A stretch of 64,000 bases of DNA from Pirellulaceae bacterium. Its GTDB lineage: Bacteria > Planctomycetota > Planctomycetia > Pirellulales > Pirellulaceae. Location of the stretch: contig BPJV01000003.1 of assembly GCA_026004795.1 (NCBI GenBank), forward strand, positions 62,001-126,000, given 5' to 3'. This document shows positions 55,287 through 64,000 of the stretch, piece by piece. Within the stretch, counting starts at the first letter, position 1. Every line of letters begins with the position of its first letter. Under the pieces are notes generated by a model. It was not told the DNA's origin, did not search any database, and was given only the letters and a program-made list of their open reading frames with translations. Both the position numbers and the translations under genes were made by a program.

Positions 55287-56102
55287 ATGGCGAGGTCCGA
55301 CGAAATGGCGTGGCACCCAGGTTGGTTACGCGAAATGCTGCGTATCGATTGGTTGATCGCTCCTCCCGAGTGTTTGATCTGCCGCGCCTCTTTGGCGGAC
55401 ACCGCTAGCTGGTGTCCGCAATGCCGGGAGGAACTGTTGGCCGACTATTACCATTGTCAGCGGTGTGCCATGCCACTGAACGAGGTGTTGCCCAACCTGG
55501 ATTGTGTGCGGTGCCGTGGCCAGAGGTGGAAGTTTGAGCGGGTTATCGCTCTGGGACCGTACGCAGACCGCTTGAGGAACGTAGTCATTGCCTCGAAGCG
55601 CCCCCACCAGGAACTGCTGCGCCGTGCCTTAGCGAAGGAGTTGGCCCAGCGAGTCGCCGACCGATGCCCTGGTGCCCGGTTCGATGGGGTAATTGCCGTC
55701 CCGAACCATTGGACGCACCGTTTGACCGGCGGTGGCGATGTGGCGGGGGATCTCGCCCGATGGTTGGCCCGAGAGTTAGGCCTGCCGTTGTGGAGAGGCA
55801 CGGTGCACCGCACAAGGAACACCGCCAAACAAGGAATGCTGACCTGGGGAGAACGGCGGGATAACGTGCGCGGCGCTTTTCAAGCCACTCGTGTCAGTGT
55901 TCTTTCTGAGAAGAATGTTATCCTGGTAGACGATGTAATGACCAGCGGTGCCACTTTAGCGGAGGTTGCTGGAGTGTTGGTGCGCGCCGGCTGCCGACGC
56001 GTGATCGCTGCCGTAATTGCTCGTGGAACGGGAACCAGAAGTACTCCCAGCCAGCGAGTCGACACGATCGTTCGCACATCTGAAAACCGACATGGAACCT
56101 GA
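55287..56102 (+). CDS. comF: ComF-family phosphoribosyltransferase-like protein
   Basis: A 271-aa protein. The N-terminal part has four CxxC pairs (Cys29/32, 43/46, 57/60, 73/76), which form a zinc-binding region. The C-terminal part is a type I phosphoribosyltransferase fold with the PRPP loop VILVDDVMTSGATL (211-224). ComF proteins act in DNA uptake or DNA metabolism in naturally competent bacteria, with no proven enzymatic activity in most species. The stop overlaps the start of the DUF502 gene by 11 bp. Confidence 0.93.
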   Translation: MARSDEMAWHPGWLREMLRIDWLIAPPECLICRASLADTASWCPQCREELLADYYHCQRCAMPLNEVLPNLDCVRCRGQRWKFERVIALGPYADRLRNVVIASKRPHQELLRRALAKELAQRVADRCPGARFDGVIAVPNHWTHRLTGGGDVAGDLARWLARELGLPLWRGTVHRTRNTAKQGMLTWGERRDNVRGAFQATRVSVLSEKNVILVDDVMTSGATLAEVAGVLVRAGCRRVIAAVIARGTGTRSTPSQRVDTIVRTSENRHGT

Positions 56103-57039
56103 AACGACAACGTCACCACCACCGCCGAAATCTCCGTTACGTCATGCCATCTTGCGCGGTTGTAGTATCATCGCGCCACCGCTGGTCACTTTGCTACTGC
56201 TAATCTGGCTCATCAGCGGGATCGAACAATACGTGCTGTTGCCGTTGGAGACCGCCGCGCGCAGCGTTCTGGTATGGGTAACTGCCGACATCATGGATCG
56301 ACCACCGCCAGACGCCGCTCCCTTGAACCCCGGCATCCCCCTTACCGAGGGCTTTATCTATCAAGGAGTCGAATACGTCCGCTCTCCCATCGGGCGTCGC
56401 TACCTGCCCGAGGACATCGTGGGATGGGTGGACGCCAACGCCGACAAACTCCCGAAAGACCTGCAGGAGCCGAGGTCCGCCAAGGATTACTACCATGCGT
56501 ATATCAAATTGCGATACATGCCGCGCTGGTTTACCGTACCTTTGCTGATGCTGTTCTTTTTCAGCGTCCTGTACATCGTGGGCAGGTTCCTAGCGGCAGG
56601 CGTGGGACGCTTCTTCGTCATGGGATTTGAACGGTTGATCCATCAATTGCCATTGGTCAGCAATCTTTACGGCTCGGTCAAGCAGGTCACCGATTTCATA
56701 CTCAGCGAACGAGAAATCGAATTCACCCGGGTGGTGGCCGTGGAGTATCCTCGCATCGGCGTCTGGTCACTGGGCTTCGTCACCAGCGACAGCTTGCCCC
56801 CGTTGAAATCGGCCCTGCAAGAAGAGCTGGTGAGCATCTTCGTGCCTACCTCGCCCATGCCAATGACCGGCTTCACGATCAATGTTCGTAAACGGGATGT
56901 CATCGACCTTAATTTGACTGTGGATCAGGCGATCCAGTTCATCGTCAGTTGCGGCGTGGTTGCCCCCGCGCAACTCGGCCAAGTCATCGCCACGCCCCCC
57001 AAGCTCGTCGACGACTCGCAGGATACCTCCCAAGAATAG
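56092..57039 (+). CDS. DUF502 family membrane protein
   Basis: From the ATG at 56092, inside the end of comF, it is 315 aa. Two helices (IIAPPLVTLLLLIWLIS and FTVPLLMLFFFSVLYIVGRF) and family blocks (YGSVKQVTDFI, FTRVVAVEYPRIGVWSLGFV, VFVPTSPMPMTGFTINV-like) identify DUF502. Function is unknown in bacteria; the plant relatives are COV proteins linked to trafficking. An open frame extends upstream inside comF without homology. Confidence 0.88.
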   Translation: MEPETTTSPPPPKSPLRHAILRGCSIIAPPLVTLLLLIWLISGIEQYVLLPLETAARSVLVWVTADIMDRPPPDAAPLNPGIPLTEGFIYQGVEYVRSPIGRRYLPEDIVGWVDANADKLPKDLQEPRSAKDYYHAYIKLRYMPRWFTVPLLMLFFFSVLYIVGRFLAAGVGRFFVMGFERLIHQLPLVSNLYGSVKQVTDFILSEREIEFTRVVAVEYPRIGVWSLGFVTSDSLPPLKSALQEELVSIFVPTSPMPMTGFTINVRKRDVIDLNLTVDQAIQFIVSCGVVAPAQLGQVIATPPKLVDDSQDTSQE

Positions 57040-57220
57040 CCACTTATTCCTATCGATACGGCAGCCCGCCTGAGGTCGCCCAGAAGCGTGGCCGAGTGCC
57101 AAGCGCCCCTCCAGGCACAACCACCAACGGTCGACCAGGCGCCCTGAGGCCACCTTGGCTAGGCGGTCGTAGGGGAAAAGGTGTTCGGCGGTGAAGAATC
57201 TCTAACCTCCCAGCTCGTTC

Positions 57221-59191
57221 TCACGTCACCGTCGACGGATTTCGTCCCCGCTCGCTTCCGTTCTGCCTGAACTTGCGACGCAACTCTTCCCAATCGACCA
57301 CGATCGACCCTCCAGTCGTTTCATGTTGCTTGGCCCAGTTCTGCAACAAGTCGAGGCAGGCGTGATCGATAAAATTGAGTCGATCGATGTCCAGTTCCAA
57401 GGTGGCGCCGGCCGGAACCTGTTCCAACGCCCGAGCAAGGCGTGGCAAACGTACGAATGTCGCCGCTCCATCAAGCACCACCCGCACTCGCCCGTCAGCT
57501 AGCGGTTCCACGGTCACGAACAACTGCGAGAACGAGTTCAACAGCTTGATTGCCGCCAACACGATCCCCACGATGACGCCCGTCAACAGATCGGTAACGA
57601 CGATGGTGACGACGGTGGCGAAGTAGATGAGCACCTCTCCTATGCCGTATTCGTAGAGCTGCTTGACCGACTTCGGATTAACCAATTTATAACCGGTATA
57701 GACCAGGATGGCCGCTAATGCCGACGTGGGGATTTGCCGTAGCACGAAGGTTAAAACGGAGACGAATACCAGCAGCCATACGCCGTGAAGAATGGCGGAC
57801 AATCGCGTGCGCGCACCGGCCAGCACATTGGCGGAACTTCGCACGATCACTCCGGTCATCGGCAGAGCGCCCAGATAGCCACACACCATATTACCAACAC
57901 CTTGTGCCATCAATTCCTGGTCATAGCGGGTACGAGGTCCCTGATGCATTTGATCGACGGCTGTGGCACACAACAAGGTTTCGGCACTGGCGACCACCGC
58001 GATCAACAAGGCGGCTTGCAATATCTCGTACCAGGCTACATTGGATATAACGGCCATACTCGGATAGTGCAAATCGCTGAGCAGGTTATCCGGTACTTCG
58101 ACGTAGATTACCGGCACCGCTAGCAGCGCGGCGAAGATGGTGGCCACGATTGCCCCCACCAACGGTGCCGGGATGATCTTCAACTTACCCCGCGCAACTA
58201 CTTGCCACAGGAGCAAGGAGACGATGGTGAGCACGCCGATGAAGGCAGCCAGATGGTGATTCTTCTGACTATTCAAGAATTCCTGCAAGGCTGTCTCGGC
58301 TGCCTTCTGGGTAGGGAGAATATCGGCATACCGCGCCTCTTGCAGCGCCGCCAAAGCCGCCTGGGATGCTTGCACAGCCGTTTGTGCTGCCGCATGGATG
58401 CGCCCCGCCCGTTGGCTGTCGCGATCGGTCAGTTCGAATTCGTCGAGCGACCGAGCCAATCGTTCCAGATCATCACGAATGTCCACCTGCTCCGCGATCA
58501 ACGGCTGCAACACATCTGGTGTTACTGCCTCCACCGCGGCTGGCTCCGCTTCTGGGCCATGGGCGATGCGATGTGGTATCAGCTCTGCCAGTTTTTCATG
58601 CAGGGCGATTTGGCGCCGATGCAACTCTCCGGTTGCCTGCAGCATGTCGCGGCGAAATCGCCGTGACTTGGCATCATTGAATTCAGGAATCGCCAATCCC
58701 TTCCATACGGCTTGGGGAATCGTCAGTAGATTTCGAATACCGCTCCCCTTCGGACTATCGTCGACCATCACATGGAACTGACTGGAAAAAATCAGCACTC
58801 CGATTCCGGCCAGCATGCCACGAATCACTGCTGGCGAAACGGCACGGAACCATTGCCCTAATCGACACGCACCAGCGACCAACTGAATCGCGCCAGCCAC
58901 CAAGACGATAATCCCCAGCGTCTCCAAGCCGAACTCTTGCACGATGTCATAGACGATCACCGTCAATCCGGCAGCCGGACCGCTTACTTGCAAAGGACAA
59001 CCGCTCAACGCCCCCACCACGATGCCGCCGACGATCCCGGTGATCAATCCCGCAGCCACAGGGACACCGGAGGCAATGGCAATGCCCATGCACAGTGGCA
59101 AAGCAACGAGGAACACCACCACGGAAGCGGGAAGGTCATGTGCCAACGCTTCTTTCCAGCTCAGATTCGTGTAATCCGACGAACTCGTCAT
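57221..59191 (-). CDS. SulP-family anion transporter with a cytoplasmic helical insertion and STAS domain
   Basis: A 656-aa inner-membrane transporter. The N-terminal helices carry the SLC26/SulP pattern (LPASVVVFLVALPLCMGIAI, SGPAAGLTVIVYDIV), and the C-terminal helices include SAETLLCATAVDQMHQG. The last 110 residues form a STAS domain (ATLELDIDRLNFIDHACLDL). About residues 170-310 lie between membrane helices and form a charged, helical, Ala/Glu/Gln-rich insertion (AAETALQEFLNSQKN). The neighbouring beta-carbonic anhydrase suggests bicarbonate as substrate, as in BicA-type pairs; sulfate cannot be excluded. It follows the carbonic anhydrase gene by 120 bp, probably in one operon. Confidence 0.93.
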   Translation of the reverse strand: MTSSSDYTNLSWKEALAHDLPASVVVFLVALPLCMGIAIASGVPVAAGLITGIVGGIVVGALSGCPLQVSGPAAGLTVIVYDIVQEFGLETLGIIVLVAGAIQLVAGACRLGQWFRAVSPAVIRGMLAGIGVLIFSSQFHVMVDDSPKGSGIRNLLTIPQAVWKGLAIPEFNDAKSRRFRRDMLQATGELHRRQIALHEKLAELIPHRIAHGPEAEPAAVEAVTPDVLQPLIAEQVDIRDDLERLARSLDEFELTDRDSQRAGRIHAAAQTAVQASQAALAALQEARYADILPTQKAAETALQEFLNSQKNHHLAAFIGVLTIVSLLLWQVVARGKLKIIPAPLVGAIVATIFAALLAVPVIYVEVPDNLLSDLHYPSMAVISNVAWYEILQAALLIAVVASAETLLCATAVDQMHQGPRTRYDQELMAQGVGNMVCGYLGALPMTGVIVRSSANVLAGARTRLSAILHGVWLLVFVSVLTFVLRQIPTSALAAILVYTGYKLVNPKSVKQLYEYGIGEVLIYFATVVTIVVTDLLTGVIVGIVLAAIKLLNSFSQLFVTVEPLADGRVRVVLDGAATFVRLPRLARALEQVPAGATLELDIDRLNFIDHACLDLLQNWAKQHETTGGSIVVDWEELRRKFRQNGSERGRNPSTVT

Positions 59192-59311
59192 TGCTGATGT
59201 ACCTCATGGGTAGAGTAGTGTTCCGAGGCACAGGAAAATGCGGGCCTCACCAAGGACTCGAAACGGGTTAAGAACCATGAACGGGGGAGGCAAACTGCGC
59301 CATTGCTACTG

Positions 59312-59977
59312 TTAAATGGCCGGCAATTGAGGCGTCACCCGTCCAGGAATCGCTTGCGCTCGCTCGACCGGCACAAACTGATTCTCCTGGGCATCGAAAC
59401 CGAATACTTGCCCCGTTTCGAACTTATACACCCAGCCATGCAATTTAAGCTCCCCTCGCGCCAAGGCGGCGGCTACCGAGGGATGAGTGCGCAGGTTTTC
59501 CAACTGCACCAGGACGTTCTCTTCGACGGTGGCTGTGAGCAGCGGCGTTTCTTCCTTGATATGCTGGTAGTTCTCCCGAATAATGCGGGCCGTACTCTCC
59601 GCGTGCGTCAACCACTGCTTGACAGCCGGCAGGGAGTCCAGCGTCTCCGGATGCAACAAGCCCTTCATGGCACCACAGTGAGAGTGCCCGCATAGGATGA
59701 TGTCCTTCACTTTTAGTACGCTCACCGCAAACTCGATGGTTGCCGCTTCGCCACCGAAAATCGCACCATAGGGAGGCACGATATTGCCCGCGTTCCGCAT
59801 GATGAATAGCTCGCCCGGCTCGGTCTGCGTCAACAGACTCGGGTCGATGCGGGAGTCCGAACAAGTGATGAACAGAGCCAAGGGTTCTTGCCCTCGCTCT
59901 AATCGTTCGAACAGTTCTCGCTGGCTGGAGAAAATCGTCTCTTGGAACTTATGAATTCCTTCCACCAGTTTTTGCAT
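59312..59977 (-). CDS. Beta-carbonic anhydrase
   Basis: This zinc enzyme interconverts CO2 and bicarbonate. From the ATG at 59977, which follows AAGGGGAA, it is 221 aa. The zinc ligands and active-site dyad are Cys39, Asp41 and Arg43 in CSDSR, and His98 and Cys101 in GHSHCGA. It contains [14 protein letters not shown] as in bacterial class-I beta enzymes. The open frame upstream to 60103 is unlike the family. It is the upstream partner of the SulP transporter gene, which suggests bicarbonate handling at the membrane. Confidence 0.95.
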   Translation of the reverse strand: MQKLVEGIHKFQETIFSSQRELFERLERGQEPLALFITCSDSRIDPSLLTQTEPGELFIMRNAGNIVPPYGAIFGGEAATIEFAVSVLKVKDIILCGHSHCGAMKGLLHPETLDSLPAVKQWLTHAESTARIIRENYQHIKEETPLLTATVEENVLVQLENLRTHPSVAAALARGELKLHGWVYKFETGQVFGFDAQENQFVPVERAQAIPGRVTPQLPAI

Positions 59978-61014
59978 GGCTTCATTCCCCTTGAAGAGTC
60001 GTTCACTGAAAACAATTCGTAGCGTGGGCGCAAGAAGGCCTTGACGCGAATCGACGCCTTCCCTCCTGCTCAGCCTGTGGTTTCCGTCTGATGAAAACGA
60101 CACGCGTTAGTTGGCCGACACGCCGTTGGTACCGTTGCCTTTCCCGCGCCGATCATCTCACACGCTCCTCGAGACATTCAATCGACGCTCTCGCCCCAGA
60201 TCGGGAGCAACAACCGAAGCCCCCTTGCCTACCGGGAACTCACGGACCGGCTCCCCGCCCCGGCTAACAGCGCAAAGGCACTCGCACAGCAGGATTGGAC
60301 GGCAAGTGCAGAGAACGATGAGCGTGCACCATACCACGTGGCCACGCTTGCCCCCTGATGGCGATCAATGCCTCTGGGGACAGTTCCTGAGAACCAGGTG
60401 CCGTGCGGCGCCTGGAAATCTCCCGCCGCTGCGCCCGATATCCCAGGGGTTGCTCTAAAGATTCCCATTGGCAGCCTTCAACAAGATCTTCGCAAGGCGG
60501 GCTGCCAATCAGACCAAGACTTCCCATCCCCCCGAACCAACACAGGAGCGTCGAACAAAACGCACCGAGTACAATTCCTGGGGTTCGCGAATTCATGCGC
60601 ATGTGGAAAAAACCAACAACCATAAGAGTGGGATGGCTCAAGCGATGCCAATGCGGCTCCATTCCTACCAAGCTCAACCTGGGAGCGTATGACCATGCAT
60701 CGAGTCGCCTGCCCCCATGTTCCTTCGCAGAACCCGGCTCCGATCCGATTCGGAAACGGAGATAGCGTCCCGCCTCAGCGACCTGCCGGCCAGCGGCTTG
60801 TCACATTCACCTCTCCATCCAGTTCAGGGGAAATCCTCGTCTACAACCGCCCCGGATGTGCCCGTAAACTCCTGCTAGGATGCGGAATGGCCACGAGATC
60901 CTAGCCAACCACGTAGCGATCTGCCAAACTAGCCTTTGTCTTACCGTGTCCCTACTACGTTGGCAAGAACCGTCCTGCCGTGTTCTCGCGAATTCTCCTC
61001 GTGGAGGAAGACCA
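59978..61014. other. Long intergenic region, no gene recognised
   Basis: About 1.04 kb between divergent genes. Several frames are open but low-complexity. One perfect inverted repeat is listed below. The promoters of the carbonic anhydrase and of the inositol oxygenase genes should be here. Confidence 0.5.
60467..60509. repeat. Perfect 10-bp inverted repeat
   Basis: ATTGGCAGCC at 60467-60476 and GGCTGCCAAT at 60500-60509, with CCTT/AAGG pairing possible inside. The spacer is 23 nt. It may be an operator or an RNA hairpin; nothing else identifies it. Confidence 0.5.
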
Positions 61015-61896
61015 ATGCAGCAACCCCCTCTCCCCTCCGGTGCCGGCGCACAACACCGTGCAGGTCCGCTCGATAACTTGGACCAATGGGATGACGAACT
61101 GCGCTCCCGATACCTCGCGCGTCGCACGTCACCTAGATTCCGCGATTACGAACAGACAGCCAAGCCTCAAGTCCGTGAGTTTTATCGCCTCAACCATCGC
61201 TACCAGACCTACGATTTCGTTCAAGCAAAACATCGTCAGTTTCTTTCCTTGGACCGCGCAACGATGGGTATCTGGGAAGCCATCGAGTTGCTCAATACCT
61301 TGGTCGACGACAGCGATCCTGATATCGACCTACCGCAAATCGAACACCTGCTGCAAACCGCCGAAGCGATCCGCGCCGATGGAAAACCCGATTGGTTCAT
61401 CTTGACGGGTTTGATTCACGATTTGGGAAAAATCCTCTGTCTCTGGGGTGAACCTCAATGGGCGGTTGTAGGAGACACCTTTCCTGTCGGTTGTGCGTTT
61501 TCCGATCGAATCGTTTTTCACGAATTCTTCGAGGAAAACCCGGATCGCCATGACGTACGATACAACTCGCCTTGTGGCATGTACGCTCCTCACTGCGGAC
61601 TCGAGCGGCTCACCATGTCGTGGGGACATGACGAGTACCTTTACCACGTCGTGCGCGACCACCTGCCCCCACCGGCTTTGGCCATGATTCGCTACCATTC
61701 TTGTTATCCGATCCATCATGAAGGGGCCTACGCACATCTACTTGCGCCAGAAGACGCCAGCACTTTGCAATGGGTGAAGGAGTTCAACCGCTACGACTTG
61801 TATACCAAACGGGAAGAGCGGATGGACGTGGAGCAGCTTCAGCCCTTCTATCGCGAACTGATCGCCAAGTATTTTCCCCACCGAATCCGTTGGTGA
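61015..61896 (+). CDS. Myo-inositol oxygenase (MIOX) homologue
   Basis: This non-heme di-iron enzyme cleaves the myo-inositol ring with O2 to give glucuronate. From the ATG at 61015, preceded by GGAGGAA at 5 bases, it is 293 aa, close to the animal enzyme's 285. All six iron ligands of the animal protein have counterparts: His111 (EHLLQTAE), His135 and Asp136 (LIHDLGK), His205 (SWGHDEY), His228 (MIRYHSCYP) and Asp261 ([10 protein letters not shown]). MIOX is mainly eukaryotic, with scattered bacterial members. No inositol-uptake or glucuronate genes are adjacent. The substrate assignment rests on the ligands and length. Confidence 0.92.
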   Translation: MQQPPLPSGAGAQHRAGPLDNLDQWDDELRSRYLARRTSPRFRDYEQTAKPQVREFYRLNHRYQTYDFVQAKHRQFLSLDRATMGIWEAIELLNTLVDDSDPDIDLPQIEHLLQTAEAIRADGKPDWFILTGLIHDLGKILCLWGEPQWAVVGDTFPVGCAFSDRIVFHEFFEENPDRHDVRYNSPCGMYAPHCGLERLTMSWGHDEYLYHVVRDHLPPPALAMIRYHSCYPIHHEGAYAHLLAPEDASTLQWVKEFNRYDLYTKREERMDVEQLQPFYRELIAKYFPHRIRW

Positions 61897-62104
61897 TTTG
61901 GAGCACCGAAGCTTGCGGAGCACGGGCCGTCTCCACAGGAGTGTGAGTGACGGCACCAAGGTCGCCACGCCATGCCGAAGAGCGGGAAGGGGCTTATAAT
62001 AGGGAATAATGATCGGGCATCAGGGCAGGGGAGGGCGGGGGACTTTGACAATCTCCGCGAAAAGGGGACATGGTTCGGTGGAGATCAGAAACAGACAAAG
62101 ATCG

Positions 62105-63157
62105 ATGCATAGGACTCGCTCGGCCATATCGCGGCGGCGAATGCTACAATTGGCAGTGGCGAGCACGGCCGCTTGCGCGTGGCGCCCCGCGCAAGGGCGA
62201 CCGTCGCGGAGCGATCCACGCTGGGAACAGTCGATTCGCGCTGGATTGGACTACCTCGCGCGGACTCAGAACACGCGTGGGCAATGGAATACCCCTCCCT
62301 ATCACACCGCCCTGGCCGCCCTGGCCGGTACGGCACTAATCTGTTCCGGTTCTACCACGACTCAGGGGCCGTACGCCAAGCAGATCGCCCGCTGTACCGA
62401 TTTTCTGATCTCCAAAAGTCGCCCCAACGGATTGATCGGTGACCCGGCGACGGACACTCGTTACACCTACGGTCATGGCTTCTCCATGCTCATGCTCAGC
62501 CAGGTGTTGGGGGAAGAAGGGTACGCCGATCGACGGCGAGAATTGATCGACGTCCTGAATCGGGCCGTCACCTTCTGCAGCAACGCTCAAACCGATGCCG
62601 GCGGTTGGGGATACGTCAGTGCCAAGGACGGCGCTAACTACGACGAAGGTTCGACTACCGTCACGCAAGTACAGGGGTTGCGAGGTTGCCGCAATGCAGG
62701 TATTCCTGTCCCCGCCGAAGTGATCGAACGCGCCAAGAATTACATCTATCGATGCAAGAACGATGACGGCGGCATTAGCTACTCGAGCAAGCAGATGGGG
62801 ACTTCTCGCCCGGCAATCACTGCGGCAGCGCTTGCCGCCCTGTACAATGCGGGCGATTACGACAGTCAACACGTGCCAGAGATGTTGCGTTACGTGCGTG
62901 AGAAACTGCACAGCCTCACCGATGAGGCATCCGCCTTCGGCCATTGGCATTACACGTACCTGTACTACGCGCAGGTCGTCTATCGCCAGGGCGACGAGGA
63001 GTGGCTTCCTTTCCGCGACCAACTCTACAACCGTATCGTCAGCGAGCAAAACAGTGATGGCTCATGGGATGGCCAAATCCATCCCGTCTACATCACTGCC
63101 TGCAACCTGATCATGTTGCAATTGGATCGCGGTTTGCTTCCCATCTACCAACGCTGA
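62105..63157 (+). CDS. Tat-exported prenyltransferase/squalene-oxidase-repeat protein
   Basis: From the ATG at 62105 it is 350 aa. The N-terminus has the twin-arginine motif SRRRMLQLAVAST. The body is an alpha/alpha toroid with QW-like repeats: LDYLARTQNTRGQWNTP, CSNAQTDAGGWGYVSAKDG, YRCKNDDGGISYS and IVSEQNSDGSWDGQ. It is an exported relative of the terpenoid cyclase/prenyltransferase repeat proteins, a common class in planctomycetes, and lacks the DxDD catalytic motif of squalene cyclases. It is probably a binding or structural protein. Confidence 0.85.
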   Translation: MHRTRSAISRRRMLQLAVASTAACAWRPAQGRPSRSDPRWEQSIRAGLDYLARTQNTRGQWNTPPYHTALAALAGTALICSGSTTTQGPYAKQIARCTDFLISKSRPNGLIGDPATDTRYTYGHGFSMLMLSQVLGEEGYADRRRELIDVLNRAVTFCSNAQTDAGGWGYVSAKDGANYDEGSTTVTQVQGLRGCRNAGIPVPAEVIERAKNYIYRCKNDDGGISYSSKQMGTSRPAITAAALAALYNAGDYDSQHVPEMLRYVREKLHSLTDEASAFGHWHYTYLYYAQVVYRQGDEEWLPFRDQLYNRIVSEQNSDGSWDGQIHPVYITACNLIMLQLDRGLLPIYQR

Positions 63158-63179
63158 TCGCCCGATCGCTGACGCACCA

Positions 63180-63932
63180 CTAAGGCTCATCGGGAAACTT
63201 CACCGACACGACATGCCAGATCGCCACCGGAGCTTCATTCGGCTGACGCACCACCTGCCCTTCACTCCGCTGCAACTCGACCCAAACTCGATCGCGCTTT
63301 CCTCGGGCCCGCTCGTTGCGCACCTCCACCGTTACCGTTGCCCGCGAACCGTACTCGCGGACGCTGATGCCACGCACGAATTTCCATTGTGCGTCAGGAC
63401 CTTGAGCCATCACGAACTTGGTGACCTCATCCCGCAAAAAGCTCTCCGCAACCTCACGCGTCTCTGGCTCCGCCTCCTGGTAGTAGCGCGCGAGATCCGT
63501 GCCGGTCACCTTTCGATCATGCTCCGGTCGCATCAATTCCAGCGCCACGTACTTCTGTCCGGAAGCCAAGGTAGTAAGAAAATCCTCCGCATGCTGCGCC
63601 GCCACCTGATATAAATAGCGGTGGTGTCCATTGAGAGAGGTAAGCGACCAAGTGGCGCTGAGCACGCTGAGAGCCAAACCGGTCTGGGCCAGGGCGCGTC
63701 CACGTACTGCTTGATTCCGATCGATATACCACAGGGTGACGGCGGAGAACACCGCTGCGATCACGCACAACGGCACGAGAAGACTGGAGAAGATGGAAAA
63801 AGATGCCAAAACACCCACCAAAAGGGAGAAAACCGCCATGCGGCTCAAAGGTGGTATATCTTCACCGACATTCAACTCACCGTGCAGTACAGGCCGATCC
63901 GTTGCCACGTCGTTCATCGCCATTTCTGCCAC
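63180..63932 (-). CDS. Membrane protein with DUF4190-like N-terminal part
   Basis: A 250-aa protein; the second ATG at 63920 is also possible. After a polar N-terminus come two close hydrophobic segments (MAVFSLLVGVLASFSIFSSL and LCVIAAVFSAVTLWYID), then RGRALAQTGLALSVLSATWS, the DUF4190 arrangement. The last 140 residues form an alpha/beta domain, probably outside the membrane (QHAEDFLTTLASGQKYVALE), with no recognised catalytic motif. It is convergent with the prenyltransferase-repeat gene. Confidence 0.72.
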   Translation of the reverse strand: MAEMAMNDVATDRPVLHGELNVGEDIPPLSRMAVFSLLVGVLASFSIFSSLLVPLCVIAAVFSAVTLWYIDRNQAVRGRALAQTGLALSVLSATWSLTSLNGHHRYLYQVAAQHAEDFLTTLASGQKYVALELMRPEHDRKVTGTDLARYYQEAEPETREVAESFLRDEVTKFVMAQGPDAQWKFVRGISVREYGSRATVTVEVRNERARGKRDRVWVELQRSEGQVVRQPNEAPVAIWHVVSVKFPDEP

Positions 63933-64000
63933 CGGTTCTATTCTCCTTCTCGTGCACTACTTGGCCCCGTGGTGATCGTCTCCCGGTCGGCACTAGGCCT

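Overview
The window looks like chromosomal DNA of a planctomycete, probably of the Pirellulales (inference). The signs are a DUF1501 protein at the left edge, secreted proteins with LEPR/LEAR-type N-terminal motifs and dockerin repeats, a DUF6807 (PmoA-like) protein, a Tat-exported prenyltransferase-repeat protein, a zinc-ribbon Ser/Thr kinase with an RDD tail, and a GC-rich composition. I saw no rRNA, tRNA, CRISPR array, phage module or transposase. Most of it is ordinary housekeeping and exported-protein content.

Layout. 1-9.5 kb: DUF1501 (partial), argH, an exported HEAT-like protein, a sigma-54 activator, then a leftward set (single-domain receiver, SDR, YceH, small protein). 9.5-10.75 kb: noncoding DNA with a 56-bp tandem repeat and hairpins. 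10.75-16 kb: a glycosyltransferase-2 gene, then a visibly AT-richer island of about 3 kb (DUF1573-like protein, six-cysteine exported peptide, lipoprotein-like protein, and the 5' half of a large membrane glycosyltransferase-like gene). The 3' half of that last gene returns to native composition and carries an in-frame repeat insertion. 16.6-25.5 kb: TPR protein, RluA-type pseudouridine synthase, and a very large alpha-2-macroglobulin-like protein broken by a frameshift. 25.6-33.6 kb: small membrane and Rieske proteins, DUF456, a TPR-glycosyltransferase, and a leftward phospholipid cluster (psd, pssA, two different phospholipid N-methyltransferases). 34-35.5 kb: rpoD with a clear terminator. 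36.5-46 kb: methyltransferases, DinB, LapA-like, a DnaQ-BRCT exonuclease, a secreted subtilase, and a Gfo/Idh/MocA oxidoreductase. 46-53 kb: an S9 peptidase, an HpcH/HpaI aldolase, a probable selenoprotein, a Ser/Thr kinase and a DUF6807 protein. 53-64 kb: a CAP/dockerin protein, ComF, DUF502, a SulP transporter with a beta-carbonic anhydrase, a myo-inositol oxygenase homologue, and two exported or membrane proteins.

Most notable is a peroxiredoxin-like (AhpC-TSA_2/SelU-like) gene at 49646-50209 in which an in-frame TGA sits exactly where the family has the first cysteine of its CxxC motif. An 8-bp hairpin with a G/U-containing loop follows at a spacing typical of bacterial SECIS elements, so this is probably a selenocysteine protein that an ordinary gene finder would split in two. 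Also worth attention are the AT-rich island whose two edges both fall inside genes, the repeat domesticated inside a coding region, the tandem phospholipid methyltransferases, the SulP/carbonic anhydrase pair, and a bacterial MIOX with all six iron ligands.
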